Part shown: one piece after another, positions 12,518 through 25,900 of the stretch
Layout: every line of letters begins with the position of its first letter
How positions within the stretch are numbered: the stretch's first letter is position 1
Assembly: GCA_963855995.1 (NCBI GenBank)
Contig: OY979722.1
Location: 992,001 to 1,056,000, forward strand
Length of the DNA stretch: 64,000 bases
Reading direction: 5' to 3'
From: Muricea muricata
Lineage: Eukaryota; Cnidaria; Anthozoa; Malacalcyonacea; Plexauridae
The notes under the pieces: model-generated
Database searches by the model: none
What the model was told of the DNA's origin: nothing
What the model saw: only the letters and a program-made list of their open reading frames with translations
Made by a program: the position numbers and the translations under genes

Positions 12518-13210
12518 TAACCAAAGACATTTCAAACAACGTTAATGTTAAATTTTATGCTAGCCAGTAAATATTTCACAAGGATATTTTTAGGGGACAG
12601 AGATAAGTTATTAACCAAGGACATTTCAAACAACGTCAGACAATGACAATCTTAAATTTTATGCTAACCTGCAGTAAATATTTCACAAGGATATTTTTAG
12701 GAGACATGCAGATAAGTTATTAACCAAGGACATTTTTGATAACGTCAGACAATCTTAAATTTTATAACCAGTAAATATTTCACAGGGATATTTTTAGGGG
12801 ACAGATAAGTTATTACCCAAGGACATTTTTAGCAACGTCGTCAGACAATCTTAAATGTTATGCTAACCAAGCAGTAAATATTTCACAAGGACATTTTTAG
12901 GGGACAGATAAGTTATTAACCAAGTACATTTTAAACAAAGTCAGACGATGTTAAATTTTATGCTAACCAGTCAATATATTTCACAAGGATATTTTTAGGG
13001 GCCAGATAAGTTATTAACCAAGTACATTTTAAACAAAGTCAGACAATGTTAAATTTTATGCTAACCAGTAAATATTTCACAAGGATATTTTTAGGGGACA
13101 GATAAGTTATTAACCAAGGACATTTTAAACAAAGTCAGACAATGTTAAATTTTATGCTAACCAGTAAATATTTTACAAGGATATTTTTAGGGGAAAGATA
13201 GGTTATTACT
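12518..13210. repeat. Tandem array, about 7 units of 92-110 bp
   Basis: Units begin with TTAACCAAGGACATTT-like sequence at about 12518, 12610, 12720, 12813, 12915, 13013 and 13110. Each contains TTAAATTTTATGCTAACCAG and then AAATATTTCACAAGGATATT followed by TTTAGGGGACAGATAAG. Unit length varies by small indels. There is no conserved open frame across units, and the copies are adjacent without unique spacers, so this is a minisatellite rather than a CRISPR-like array. Confidence 0.9.
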
Positions 13211-14160
13211 TAATAATAGCAAACCAATTTCTCAAGGGTAAACGTGCTTTAACCTGAAATGAATATTACACATGCAGATGTCGAAATTCAAACCGGATAA
13301 TTTTTTTTTAAATTTAAGATTTTTGTATTTTTCATTCGAGTCGAGGTTAAATAGGCAATTACCCTTCAGTAATTATATAACTTCGTGCGAAACCATAAAG
13401 TCACAAGTGATTAGCAACATTCTGTGTCTCTTACTTCTACCAAACTATAGCAAGTTAAATTAAACATCTGTCCCAACACATCCATATAACAAGATATACA
13501 TGTTGAATTTCGTGGAAAGCGAAGTAGAATCTGTACTATACATGTCACTATTTTGATTTATTTTTCAGACTGTATTCGTCGATCCTCCATGAGATCGTGA
13601 AGTCTACCAGAATGTCGGAGGACAAAGATTAAGGACAGTTGTGGCACCTGTGGCCGCGGCAGAATGTTTTTCATCTTCACAAATTAGAAGACGGAATCTG
13701 AAATTTGAATCAACTCTGTGTCCCGTGTTCACAACCTTTGTGAACCTTGCAAAATATCAAATACTTTCTTCAACAACTAGATTGCACCACTTGTTACGGA
13801 GGCGTCTTTTTCTCTCTTTGCTTCGATATCAATTTAAAGTCACTCTAATGAAATGACTCTTTTTAGGTATTATTCGTCGAAGAAGTATTCGCGGAATGTT
13901 CATAGTTTACCAATCTTCTACCTATTAAATACCTAAAAACGATTATGATAAATTTGTTGAGAAGGAAATCCATATTATAAAGACCAAAACATATTTCTAT
14001 TATCTAAACATTAATTTACTATATGTAAATATGTACACATAAAACATTAAATGTACAATTTGTTTTTTTTTTTATTACAAGATTTACTCCGTAAATATTT
14101 ATTGTAGATTTAATGGAGAATTTAAGTTCCTTGTATGTTTGCATGGCGATTATTAATCAA
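13211..14160. other. Non-coding stretch
   Basis: No supported gene. Only short open frames, including 13641-13856 on the plus strand, with no domain or splice support. Confidence 0.4.
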
Positions 14161-14336
14161 AGTATAATTTTGTGGAGACACCACGTAAATTTCTCATCGC
14201 AAAGCTTTTATCCGTGAGCTTGGTTTTTCATCAGTGCTAATAATAATGCATTACCATTGGCACTGATGATAATCCGAGTTTACGGATGAAAGCTTTGCGA
14301 TAGTAAATTTACGTAGTGTTTCCACAACATTATACT
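14161..14336. mobile_element. Fold-back MITE-like element, 176 bp
   Basis: The two halves are near-perfect inverted repeats: AGTATAATTTTGTGGAGACA at the left end pairs with TTTCCACAACATTATACT at the right. GTAAATTTCTCATCGCAAAGC pairs with GCTTTGCGATAGTAAATTTAC. The centre holds a short unpaired region around AATAATGCATTACC. There is no coding capacity. The family is not identified; a TA-type target duplication is possible but not proven. Confidence 0.75.
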
Positions 14337-15820
14337 CTAATGTAGACTTTGTTTTATTAAAACAGAGAGAACATTTTTTGACACATGAATTTTGGGGTGT
14401 CATCACCAGTCTACGTGTGGCATGTATACGATTGATCTAGAATATCATGTACTTCACCACAAATAATCATGTCTTAACGCTTAAGCTGGTACATCCTGAG
14501 ACTTAATTCTTTCAACGAGATGCCCTAGAAAAATTACTCCTAGTTGCTAAGGAAAGCACTTCGTTGAAAATCAGAATTCAGTGGGAGGCGAAGTTGTGAG
14601 TGATAAACATATTATCAACTAGGTAACAAGGGGATTAATTATTGCATGGAGAACACATGGTTACCCTAGCACACAACGGAACCGTCCCATACTTGTGGGC
14701 ATGCAGTAGAAAAAATAGACCAACTTAAATGTATGGTTTGAAAATGTACAAACGAATAACTAGACATATAAATTAACACGCAAGATATTTCACGATGTGA
14801 AGAGGCAAACAGGACATGCACCGAATGAGCAAAGGTCCTCCTTTGTCGTTTCTAGAAGCGTAGTAGCTTGTATTCTTCACAAGCACCACTGGAAGATAGT
14901 TTGAAAATCGCTGGTATGGAAATTGTATGGACTTTTATTGAAGGAAGAATGCACTTTGATTTTCTACAAAAATTGCATGTATATATATTTACTATTCGAA
15001 AATATCCAGCAAATCCCATGATTCTCTAACAAAATCGGTATCCGATCTATGCACACTCTACGGATTTTCATTTTTTCCAAGCTGATGAAAGTTCCTATGG
15101 TTTTCTGAGCCTAAGACTACATTACCCACCCTTCATGGAAGCGTCAGGAATCAGGAATCATAAGGGAGTGCCTCCGTCGATGTAGGAATAAAATTTCGGT
15201 AAACAAATAAGATATAGGATTTCAACTCAACAAAAAAACAGGCATATGATCCCCGTGGGAGAGTTGCCTTCTCCAAATTTCCTTTCTCAAGAAATCCCCT
15301 CACAGCCACCGGGAATACTAGGACTCTTCAGAAAAAAATCGTGACACTTGACAGGAGATGTAAATAAAGCACAAGTGTTTATGATAAGCAAACTCAATTT
15401 GGTAAGAATTTTACTAAACATCTCTCTTAATATTGGGTTCTCTGTTATCAAGCTTTGCCACACCTAAACTATCACATCACGCTCACATTTACTGTAATCA
15501 TGATGCTCTGGAAAACACCATGGAATGAAACGACGACATACCGGACATTAAACTATTCTTATGAAGGTTCCAGAATGGAGAAGAGAGTGACGTCACAATA
15601 GATACCATTGGAACTAATTCTTAGCGGATGTTTTCAATGCTATCTTTATCGTGAGTTTCCGGCCGGTTGTTAACAATACTCAAGTACTCAATATGAAATC
15701 CTTCCCTATAATTAAAGCTAAATTCAACAGAAATATATTTCCTTGCAGTCTTGTCCGCTTTATATAAAGATACTGTTGAAACAGTTTACTCAAGTTAATC
15801 TAATACTGGTCTTCCGAAAT
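14337..15820. other. Non-coding stretch
   Basis: No gene supported; no long open frame on either strand and no recognisable repeat structure seen. Confidence 0.4.
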
Positions 15821-15960
15821 AGGCTTGTAATCACCTCGCCTTCGGCGGCTAATCGTTAAATAGTTGATTAGCAGGAGCCTGAATCAACAATCATCTCATG
15901 GAAATTGAGAGCAAGTGATCAAATTGTTTTAGTAGAATCAGATTTTTTGCAATTAAAAAT
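15821..15960 (-). repeat. Dispersed repeat, related to 38900-39190
   Basis: In reverse complement it reads GATTCTACTAAAACAATT...GCTCTCAATTTC...GATAGCC-like sequence containing a GCCGAAGGCGAG core. The order matches the plus-strand repeat at 39065-39180 (GATTCTACTAAAACAATTAG, CTCGCTCTCGATTTC, GGCGAAGCC). Probably a non-autonomous element. Ends are not defined. Confidence 0.5.
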
Positions 15961-16585
15961 AAATCTCAACGAAGATGACACTTGCTAGTTGTTACGAGTA
16001 AAGTAGCGCATCAAACGAAACCATTTGCAATAGAATATGATTCTACTAATATATATTTATTATGTTACGCTGGGCCGGGTGGATTATAGATATTAATTGC
16101 ATACCAAGCGATGGAGTGCTTTTATCATTGCATATAATTTCGTTGATGAGTACACAAGTAACATTAAGAAGAGAAGACTGGGTACTAGTCAGGCACAAAT
16201 AGGTTTCACTGCATTTGAAAGTAACCATGCTGACTGCCCATCTGGCATCAACACCCGGCACGGTAAAAATATATCTTGCGCAATTTTCGTTTCCACCATT
16301 ACAGCGCAGCTAATTTGACCTTCGCATTTCTAGCAGATCTTTCTCTCGCAGCCAGAAATATCAGCACTCAGCAATACAAAGCATTTTTCAATTGGAATGT
16401 GTTTTTTTTAAGTCAGCAAGTTAGCGATGCATTCACGACGGGGAGGAGAAAGGGCAACCACAAAGAGAGATGCTTATCACAGTTTACTGTTAGAGTGCGG
16501 TCTATGGTGACACTCCCACGGTATAAGTATATACTGCTGCATGCCTAAAACCATGCTGTGTAAGGCACAAACAAACTGACATGCT

Positions 16586-16739
16586 ATATTAGTATTAGTC
16601 TAGCTTAATTGTAATCAACATTGTGAATGTTCGACATCAGCTAATAGCTTAAAATCTACACACGACTTCAATGATAACACAAGTTAAATAAAACGCTCTC
16701 ACCTCTCAAAAAGAAACAAAACAAAGTGGCATTTCATCA
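16586..16739 (+). repeat. Direct repeat copy A (about 153 bp)
   Basis: Starts ATATTAGTATTAGTCTAGCT and ends GTGGCATTTCATCA. It is nearly identical to 19403-19555 in the same orientation, with about 2.7 kb of unrelated sequence between. There is no coding frame inside. It could be a dispersed element present twice or the footprint of a local duplication. Confidence 0.85.
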
Positions 16740-19402
16740 TGCTACACAGATAAGCTTGAACTCGTGAGAGCTACTCTATATGCGACCAGAAACTTGAAGA
16801 TGTTTTTATGCATATGGCAGAGTTGTGAAAACCAGCCGAATGAGCCAAACAAAAAATTTTTTGGAGGCGAGGAGCAGCTGTATTGAAACAAGTTTTGCTC
16901 CAACTAATCCAGATGCCACGACTCAGAAATAGGACCATGCACATGACCAGCAAAATTTAATATTTTCCACTCAAATTATCGATAAAATTTCTGCACAATC
17001 TTTCAATATATGATAAAGCAAGAGAGTTCAAAATTTACTGACCCTAAATTGCCACTGCATGGGCCGCATTTTGCTCAAATTTTCTCCACTTTAAAAGCTC
17101 ATTATCCACGAAGTTACTGCTGCTGTGTTCGTACTAAATACCAGCAAGTACCAACATAATGATCAGCAGACACCTCAAACAAACAGTCGGCGGCTGCATC
17201 GCGATGAACAGTTACGACTGAAAGGGAGTTTCCAACTGTCTGTAAAATATTAGCAATGGCCTACTCCAGGATCGTGCCTTCCTCTTAAATAAAACTTTTG
17301 CCCTCACAGTTCTTCAACAATGTATAACGTATATCACTGTGTTCAGATATTAAAAACTAAACAAAACTAGTTTTGGCTCATTGTAAAAAGTAACTGAACG
17401 AATGGCAAAAGATTTGGAAAGCTTATCTAAAATCTTGGAAGAAAGACAAGCCAATATCATGCATCCAGTATCCCGCCTCGTGGATTCACTCAAGTCGTCA
17501 AGAGCATGCTTCCAAAAGAGAAAAGACTTTACGGGGATTTGCGTCTGCATTCTTGAACTGTAACCTTGGCCGCTTAGAGTGTCAGTTAAACCGCAGACAT
17601 GAAACACTCGGGCATTTATACAATGCCTTATCAAGAAAAACTTTATGAATGAAATGCCATTATCGCGATAAATGCTCAATCATGGTCCAATTGAGTAAAA
17701 AAAAAAACCGGGAAAGCCAAAAATAGCTTTATGAATAATAAAAAAAAAATGAAAAATTTCTGCGCATCTGTGCCATATACTTAAGCTATAATTATTTCAT
17801 AAGCTTCTACCATGTTCATACACTTTGCGGTCACTGTAAATGGACAATAATTGATTGACTATAGGTATTTCAACGTTGTCATTGTCAGCAGTGCACTCAA
17901 AGCAGACAAAAATAGGAATCTAATGCAGCCATGCACGTGCAATTATCACGTTTTACTTATTACACGTTTCGGCACAACAATCTACAGTGTGTTCATCTTC
18001 AGAGGCGATCTGATGCAGCGCTCTCGAAATCTGGGGAACTTTTGCGGAAGGCCAATTTAATTTTAGCATGGTACTGGTACGCTCCTTAAACATACGACAA
18101 TAACTTAATTTGGTTTAAATTGTCACGCACGTCCTTACTCCCGCTTTGGTTTACTTTACGTTCGCCTTTACCTCAAGAACCGATCATTGACTGGAAAAGT
18201 ATCGGATAAGTGAACGTTAGTCGGGACACAAATGACTGGGTTTCTCTCTCAGCATGCGGTTAAAAATGCGACGACATGTTTAATTTCGGTGAACTTTGAA
18301 CATACAACTACGAGATCCTGCATGAGATTTAAGCAAGTTCATCATGGTTTGTAACTACTTTGTCTTCGTCTTACGTGCTAGGTCAAAGTGATATTGTAAT
18401 TTTCAACACTCTGCACTAGTACAACCATGTATCATAATTTTATAGTACCTCGTGCTTAAAAGTAGCAAACGCATACAGTTATTGGAAAATTTGGGGGTGT
18501 AATAGGGTATTTTTGTCACCTTGTTTATCACTGTATTACAGATATTGCCCAAAGACCAAGATTGCGTTTTCCGGAAAAAACAAAACAATTAAGGTCTCAA
18601 GGAACACCGCTGAGTCTGGTCAAGAGCGTTACCGAGAAAGAATTTTGCAAAATAAAAACAGAAACGGTTACTGCAACAATTGTGAACATTTGACTCGCTA
18701 GCCTAAAGTTGGGGGCCAATGTTTTGCGCAGATTTTACTGCATAACTCTTCAGACTTCACCGAGAAGAGATTTGGAAACGACGAAATATCGTATACTTTG
18801 CAAGCGTAAAAGCGTTTCCCTTTTTAAGCCGAGCCAAGCAAAACAAACTGTAATAAGCTAATTAACGTAGTGTTTCGAAAAAGCAATACTCAAAACAAAC
18901 TATTTTTTAACCCAGTGATGCTATTTTTCAATAAATTTAAGGTCAAATTGGCAAATTACGAAGTTTCAGCCAAACAGCCGGCGCATACAAAGACCCCTTT
19001 CATAAGGTTTCACACAGCACTTCAAAATTTGCATGTTTGCCAAAAGCACTTGAAGCAGCGTACGATACTGAAAAATTCAGCAGAGCAGAGAACGAAAGCA
19101 TTTTCCTGTTCCACAAAAACGTTTCCTACTGCTTATAATCTTACAGCAAGGTCAAGGTACTGAATGACGTAATAGACGCCAATCAATTACTTGTTAAAGT
19201 GCCTGTCGCTTCAACGTGCTGTAACACGTGGTCACTTTGATGTAACAACTTTGGCAGCATTTCAATATTCGCATAGGGTTGGGCTCATTGATCTAATTTA
19301 GTACTTAGCACGAAATAAATCGTTTATAAAGTTAATGGCAACATTGCAGTTGTCCATGTGTGCATTTTCCCCTGAAAAGTAGGGTATTGATGCAAAGCAA
19401 CG
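16740..19402. other. Sequence between the 153-bp direct repeats
   Basis: About 2.66 kb with no reverse transcriptase, integrase or transposase motif in any frame. It holds only short open frames (for example 18870-19163 plus) without recognised domains. No primer-binding site or polypurine tract was recognised next to the repeats, so an LTR element is not supported. Confidence 0.45.
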
Positions 19403-19555
19403 ATATTAGTATTAGTCTAGCTTAATTGTAATCAACATTGTGAATGTTTGACATCAGCTAATAGCTTAAACCCACACACGACTTCAATGATAACACAAGT
19501 AAAATGAAACGCTCTCATCACTCAAAAAGAAACAAAACAAAGTGGCATTTCATCA
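19403..19555 (+). repeat. Direct repeat copy B (about 153 bp)
   Basis: Second copy of 16586-16739. It differs by a few substitutions (for example GTTTGACATC for GTTCGACATC, and CATCACTC for CACCTCTC). Confidence 0.85.
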
Positions 19556-19947
19556 GGGTTGAGTTTATCAACACATGGGAAAGAGTGCCAAGAGTCCATC
19601 AGTGTCACGCAGAGTCCAAAGTTATTATCCTCATAAGAGATATATGTGGTTGTTTAATCCCTTGTCGTCTTAAGAGTGTTGACAAACAGGTGCAATATTC
19701 GTGCACTCCGTACAGAAATCTGGGGTCGGTTGTAGAAAAGGTGGATGCCGCTACCCAATGGAGAGATTATTTGAACAGCCACAGAAAGGTATAAAAAGTA
19801 ACGAGACCAGGGATATCGAACTTTAATATGGGTTTTACCAATTGCTAAACATGTTTGGAAAGTCTTAAAAATCACCATCCGGTCGATAGCGCTATCAACC
19901 TTTCGTACCACCTACAGCAGGTGGATTATTAAGACAATGATACTTAC
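19556..19947 (-). other. Region just downstream of the last located MARCHF6 exon
   Basis: The terminal MARCHF6 coding exon (expected to begin YLVGQ-like and to be short) should lie here or farther left. I could not find an acceptor followed by a matching frame. A minus-strand open frame at 19654-19911 shows no similarity to the expected tail. Confidence 0.3.
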
Positions 19948-22900
19948 TTGTCATTCTTGATATGTTCATACAATCTTTGAAACTGTTTTCCTTGGAAGAC
20001 CAGACCTCCAAGCAGTAATACAACGGCGAGAAGAAATGGATGTACTTGACGGATAAACAAAAGTTGAATTTCCCAAGATGGCACTAGAATAACAATATTA
20101 GAATTTTCTGAGTTATGACTGTTATAACATCAGGATTGATGATCACACTGGTAACTGCATGCGTTATGAAAGGGGTGCGTGTCCGCCGGGAGCGGAAAGA
20201 GGGGGGGGGGGGTTGTGAATTTTTGTTTGATCAATCTCTGGGTTGTACATTTACCTGTGCAAGCACACAGTTTTCACCAGGAGTCAGATGTTCAAAAACC
20301 GTTTAGTTTAACCCTGGGTGAACGTAGAATTCAAAAGAAATCGCTTAAGAAATCTTGTAGTAGTTTTGAGTTCTGAAGGTTTGAAATGAACGGACGTTTA
20401 GAAATACAGAAATTAAAAAACAGTGTAGTGAACTTTAATCCAGGGTAACTCAGCTTAGAACGACTGGCCCTGAGTACTCCACCTCCTTTAGCGATACTGC
20501 AAGTGTCGAACGTACATGTACAAACGACTGAACATACAGAAGGTCAATTTAGTTGAGCTCGACCAGCACTAACACAAACGTACCTAGGAGAGGAATCAAA
20601 AGATTTGCTGCAACATAGGGAGCGGTTATCACTAACATGAGACATATTGTCACTGGAAATATTAGCTTCTGAAGAATATAGGTCATGTCCAGTTCACGAA
20701 GACCATTTTGATAGATCTACAGATACAAGAGAAAAAATACAACGATTTAAACAAGGTTACACGGGTGCGAGGTGGTCATGATGTAGGTGCTTGAAACGAA
20801 CTTTCACAACGACATTTTTTGACCTCAGTGTAGAAATAACGTAAAATGGGTTGGTAACTTCATTTACAGAAGTTCATTGCCTGGCTTCTTTCGTGAGAAA
20901 TTTAGCTTTGAATAATATGCAAATATCATACTTATAACATCACAGTGCATAATGTATTTTAAAACAACATAGATTTTTCGAACAATTTAATCTTGTCGAA
21001 CAAAATTGCAAAATTATAACTTACAAGTTCCGATTTGCTGTATTTTAGTGCAACTTTTGGAAATTTTTCCTGGATACAGTAAAAGAAATTCCTACAGCAC
21101 TAAAAACTCATTATGCACTGTTATGTAATAAGTATGATATTTGCATATTATTCAAAGCCAAATTTCTCACGAAAGAAGCAAAATGATGAAATTCTGTACC
21201 AACCCATTTTACGTTAACTTTACACTGAGGCCGTAAAACTTTGGGGTGAAATTTCGTTGCAATAAACACTTTAACACAATCATGGACCAGGGACTGGTTA
21301 TATATAAAACTCTTTATCGTTTTTTTAATCATTGTTTTGTAGTTAAATAGTGATTAAGTACAAAATACGTGGTTCTGATTGGTTGACGTCTCCACTAATC
21401 ATGGTTAATTTTAATCACTTTTTTATACAAGCGATCCCAGGAGTTTAGTTTTTACGTAAATTTTCTCCTGCGTAAAGCTTTACTCAACTAACCTGGTCTA
21501 GGACTCTTTTCAGCCACCAGTCCGGGCCCATCATAGTCATGGCACAGATGATTTTTGTATGAAGAACACCAAGCGCCCAGTCCTAAATGACAGAGTAAAA
21601 TTAGAAGAGAAATAAGTGAAAGACGGATAAATAAGCTTTGTTACTTATTGAACCGTAAGTTTTCTCGCTTACCTGTGCTGGAAAATATAGAGGAGATTGA
21701 TCCATACCAACTCGTAAAGGAGACACGACAACCAGTTCAAATATAAGACCAAGTAAAAATGGTATGATTCCAACAACGAAAATAGCAATCACACAACATT
21801 TTAAAACCTGCATTGGCAAGAAATTTGAAATTGATATGGGATGGTATAATATGGTATGGTGCTGTATGGTATAGTATAGATGGTGTGGTTTGGTATGGTG
21901 TGGTATGGCTTGGTTTGGTATGGTGTGGTATGGCTTGGTATAGTATGGTATGGTGTGGTATAGTATGGTGTGGTGTGGTATGGTATAGTATGGTGTGATA
22001 TGGTGCGGTATGGTATGGTATGGTATGGTATGGTATAGTATGGTGTGGTGTAGTATAGTATGGTGTGGTATAGTATGGTATGGTGTGGTATAGTATGGTA
22101 TGCTGTGGTATAGTGTGGTATAGTGTGGTGTGGTATAGTATGGTATGCTGTGGTATAGTATGGTGTAGTATAGTATGGTATGCTGTGGTATAGTATGGTG
22201 TGGTATGGTATGGTAAAGAATAGTATTCTTGAGAGTTAGAGACTGTTGAGAGTGTTTTGTTGACAAAAAACGCAATAGCTGAATGTACAATGAACGAAAA
22301 ATTTTCTATATTGCACGAGGCCGCTGGGGCCGAGTGATATATGACATATGATCTGAGGTTTTTTTATGCTTACGTTGCAAATTAATTGAACTTGTTCTGT
22401 CAAAATAAAATTCTACCGTGCTGCGCTAATGGGTAGCCGGGACAAACTATTCATCTGATGTGGTGTACCAGTAAAGGGGGGGGGGGTGTAAGTAATCAAT
22501 CATCTTACTAGAAAGGTCCAATGCTTCATTTTCTTAACAATATCTTCAATTCCCAATGGTAACCAGGAGATGACGATACTGGCAGTACGACATAGCAGCC
22601 ATATGATATACAGTCCAAACGCTGCTGTGTACAGTTCATGAACCGTGATGCCAGACACCACGAGATGCATGACGAAACGACCAACTGCGACTATGTGAAC
22701 GAAACAGAGAAAAAAGTGTACTTTTTGCTCGCGTTTTATGGTGGTTTTTGATTGATCGATTCAGTTAGCAAGATACCATCCTAATAACAGTGGCGAAGCC
22801 AGCCGAACATTTGGTCATGCACATGCAAATTTTTTTTGTATCTATAGACCGTATAAGGAATCAATTTCTAAAGAATTAAATAATGAAAATGATTTAAATT

Positions 22901-25900
22901 TGCATAGCATGACCAAATTGTCGGGCTGGCTTCGCGACTGCCTGATAACTAACCTGGCAATGTCAAGAAAAGAAAACTGGCAATAGCAAGGGAGAAACAC
23001 ATGAACGCGATCAGCAATGTTATCTGAAACAATAATAATAATACATTTTAAGTAAAACGTTGACAGTATACAGTGGCGAAGCCAGGCCAACATTTGGTCA
23101 TACAAATGCAAATTTTTCTGTGTTTATAGACCGTATAAGAAATCGACTTCTAAAGAAACGAATAATGATGTTTTAAGTTTGCATAGCATGACCAAATTGT
23201 CGGGCTGGCTTCGCTACTGGCAGTATACCATCAACAAACCAACGGACATCGTTTAAGAACTACGATGAAGCAACATACCCTGAAGGTGAAACATTCAGGT
23301 CGAATATAAGGTTGAATAACAACTCTTCCCCCTTCTCGGAATTCACCGTGCCCCGGAGCGGGCGGTACCGCCTGATTTTGTTGGCCAGCAGCATTGTCGG
23401 GCAGTGCAGGTTGATTGGGGATAACATGATATTCATTGTTGAAGTGCACCTGTTAAACAAACCAGGACAAGTTGAGAAACGCAGGAGATGATTATACAAA
23501 GAAGCAAGAAGACCATGGGAATCACGGGGAACACAACGTGTGTTAGCAAACCCATATACTAATGTCCATTAGATGGATCCTACCCAGTTGAGATAATAAT
23601 AAGGAACTTTTCCAATCAGATCTGAGTGTGAATTTATTGCCATCAATTTTTTTAAAAGAAATACCAAAAAAACATACGCTCAGGTCAATAGTCGTTCAAA
23701 TTGTTTTTCATTTTATGCTGCTGTGTAAATTTGCAAAGCGTAATGTACATAAAATTACCCAATATTAATTTCCACCTAAAACAAACTTAACTTCTGTGGT
23801 TTTCTGCCTAACACCTTGAGCTCACCAGAGCTGGTGGTAATAGGGACAACGAAGATTAATAAAACTCAGGATGTGCTAGCCTACTCCCTTCCTGTATGCA
23901 ACGGAAGAATACTCACGACATTAGCCTGGCCATCTAAAGAAACATCGCCAAGAAGATACGAGCGAAGATCTCTGGAAAACGCAAATAAATTGAGCGGCGT
24001 TGAGACTTGAATGTCGAAAAACGTTTCTTGTTCAGAAAACGTGCAACTTACAACAAATAAGCTGTGGCAATTATCCATCCTCGCACAAGTCCTTTCAACC
24101 ACTGCCGTGTATGTCCTTGCTCTAATAATGCCGGTAATATCACTTGCAGTAACAACAGTTCTAAAGACAGCTCACTCATTGGCACCTCACTGTTGGAAGA
24201 AGAAAGACACGACAATGAGTAAACAAAACTTTTGTACAGTACGGTTCAGAAATAACCTAACAGAAAACGCGTTTGGAATGCGTTTGTAAATGCGTTCCAT
24301 TTGCGTTCCAATTTGCGTTCCACTTTTACTGGAACGCAGCGAAGTGTTCAGAGGAGGAGAGGAACTGTAAGTACTTACCTTGAAAGGCGAATATTATAAG
24401 GTAAGAACATTGGCATCAAGTGTTTGATAGATTGAACTGGCAAGTACACCATTAGCAAAACTGTCGTACCAAACACAACCTGGAAGAAATGCCAACCGTT
24501 TTAGGATGTCATTGTCGAGTAAATTCAAATACAACGCCAAGCTTGTCAACCTTCATTCACGTGGAATCGATTGTTTACAAAAATTAATTCGTTTCTTTTG
24601 CTGACATACAACATACCATTGACAGCAGAAAGCGTCTTCCATGACGGTACAATGGGAGATGCACCATCTAAAACAACGCATGTAAGATTAGAAATTCGTA
24701 ATGTAATGTGGCAAGAAAACGTGTTGCAAGAAAACGCTCAAATAAAACTAACTTCTTGAACAGGATGAAAGTCTGGATCATTTAAATTTCTTAGAAACCA
24801 CAACACGCCCGGTCGGATCACCTAGACAAGATGATGGGGTCAATTTTCCAAGAAATTTACCGTACTGTATTTTAACAGACCGCATCAATGAGCCCTACCT
24901 CTCGTAGTAAGAGAACAAACGACGCAAAATAGAAGACAAATACCATCCCAACAAGCCAATGAAGAAACAGAGATGTCCCTGAAAAGAAAGCAAGAGTGCA
25001 CTGGGTGACATCATTACCACTAATATAATCGTTGTGACCGAAGACGCTGCCTAGAAGCAAGGCATATCAATATTAGCCATCATGCTCTGAATATATGGTT
25101 GCGAGATGGATGGTGAGATGGTTGCAGCTATCTCAGTAGCAAAGCCAGCTCGACAATTTGGTCATGCTATGCAAACTTAAATCATTATTCATTTCTTTAG
25201 AAATGGTCCCTTATACGGTCTGTAAACACAGAAAAATTTGCACTTGCATGACCAAATGTGGGGCTGGCTTCGCCACTGATCTATCTGCTACGTGAACACC
25301 TCCGCCCTTCTGGGCAACTGACGTCATCCCTCGAGTCTATTTAAGGAGTCACGTTGCCAGGTCAGATCACAACTGTACAAATGGTTAGACCACTTCTCCT
25401 TCAAGTTATGCACGTACCTGGGGCTGAATGAAAACCTTCTTGGCGGCTCTTCAACGTTGATCCAAAGAGAGGCTACAACACAATGTAATAATTGTAAGGT
25501 ACCGCTAGAAACCTTACGATAAGGTACCAGTAGAAACCTTAGGATACCACATGCATGACCAATACTTTCTTGGGTGAAATCTATATTAGCGTTGACCTCG
25601 TATTACTGTAACATTGCCGCGCAATACATCAAATTGACGATGGGTTAGAACTATTTTTCACAATTGTAAGAGATTTTATGGTTACGCTCGACGTTTTCAC
25701 GAATGGGAGGGTTTGGACAAAATTATCATGTCGTGTGGAGATTTGTATATCGTCGAGGCCACTTTAAAAATGATCAGTCGAATGGTGAGGCCATTTATTG
25801 ACTTTAACTTCGCATTGTTTTATAACCATATAAAAGATCTGTAATCATACCAAAGAGCAAATGTCTAGCCACCAGCCACAGACCAATGGAAATACTCCGA

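Noticed and set aside
12518..13210. CRISPR-like array
   Set aside because: Units are long, directly adjacent and have no unique spacers, in a eukaryotic context.
16586..19555. LTR retrotransposon
   Set aside because: No TG...CA termini, no gag/pol motifs in any frame, and no clear primer-binding site or target duplication.
21601..22290. 229-residue minus-strand open frame rich in HTIPYY repeats
   Set aside because: It is the TATGG satellite translated and fused to the real MARCHF6 exon at 21673-21807; the donor and acceptor of that exon exclude it.
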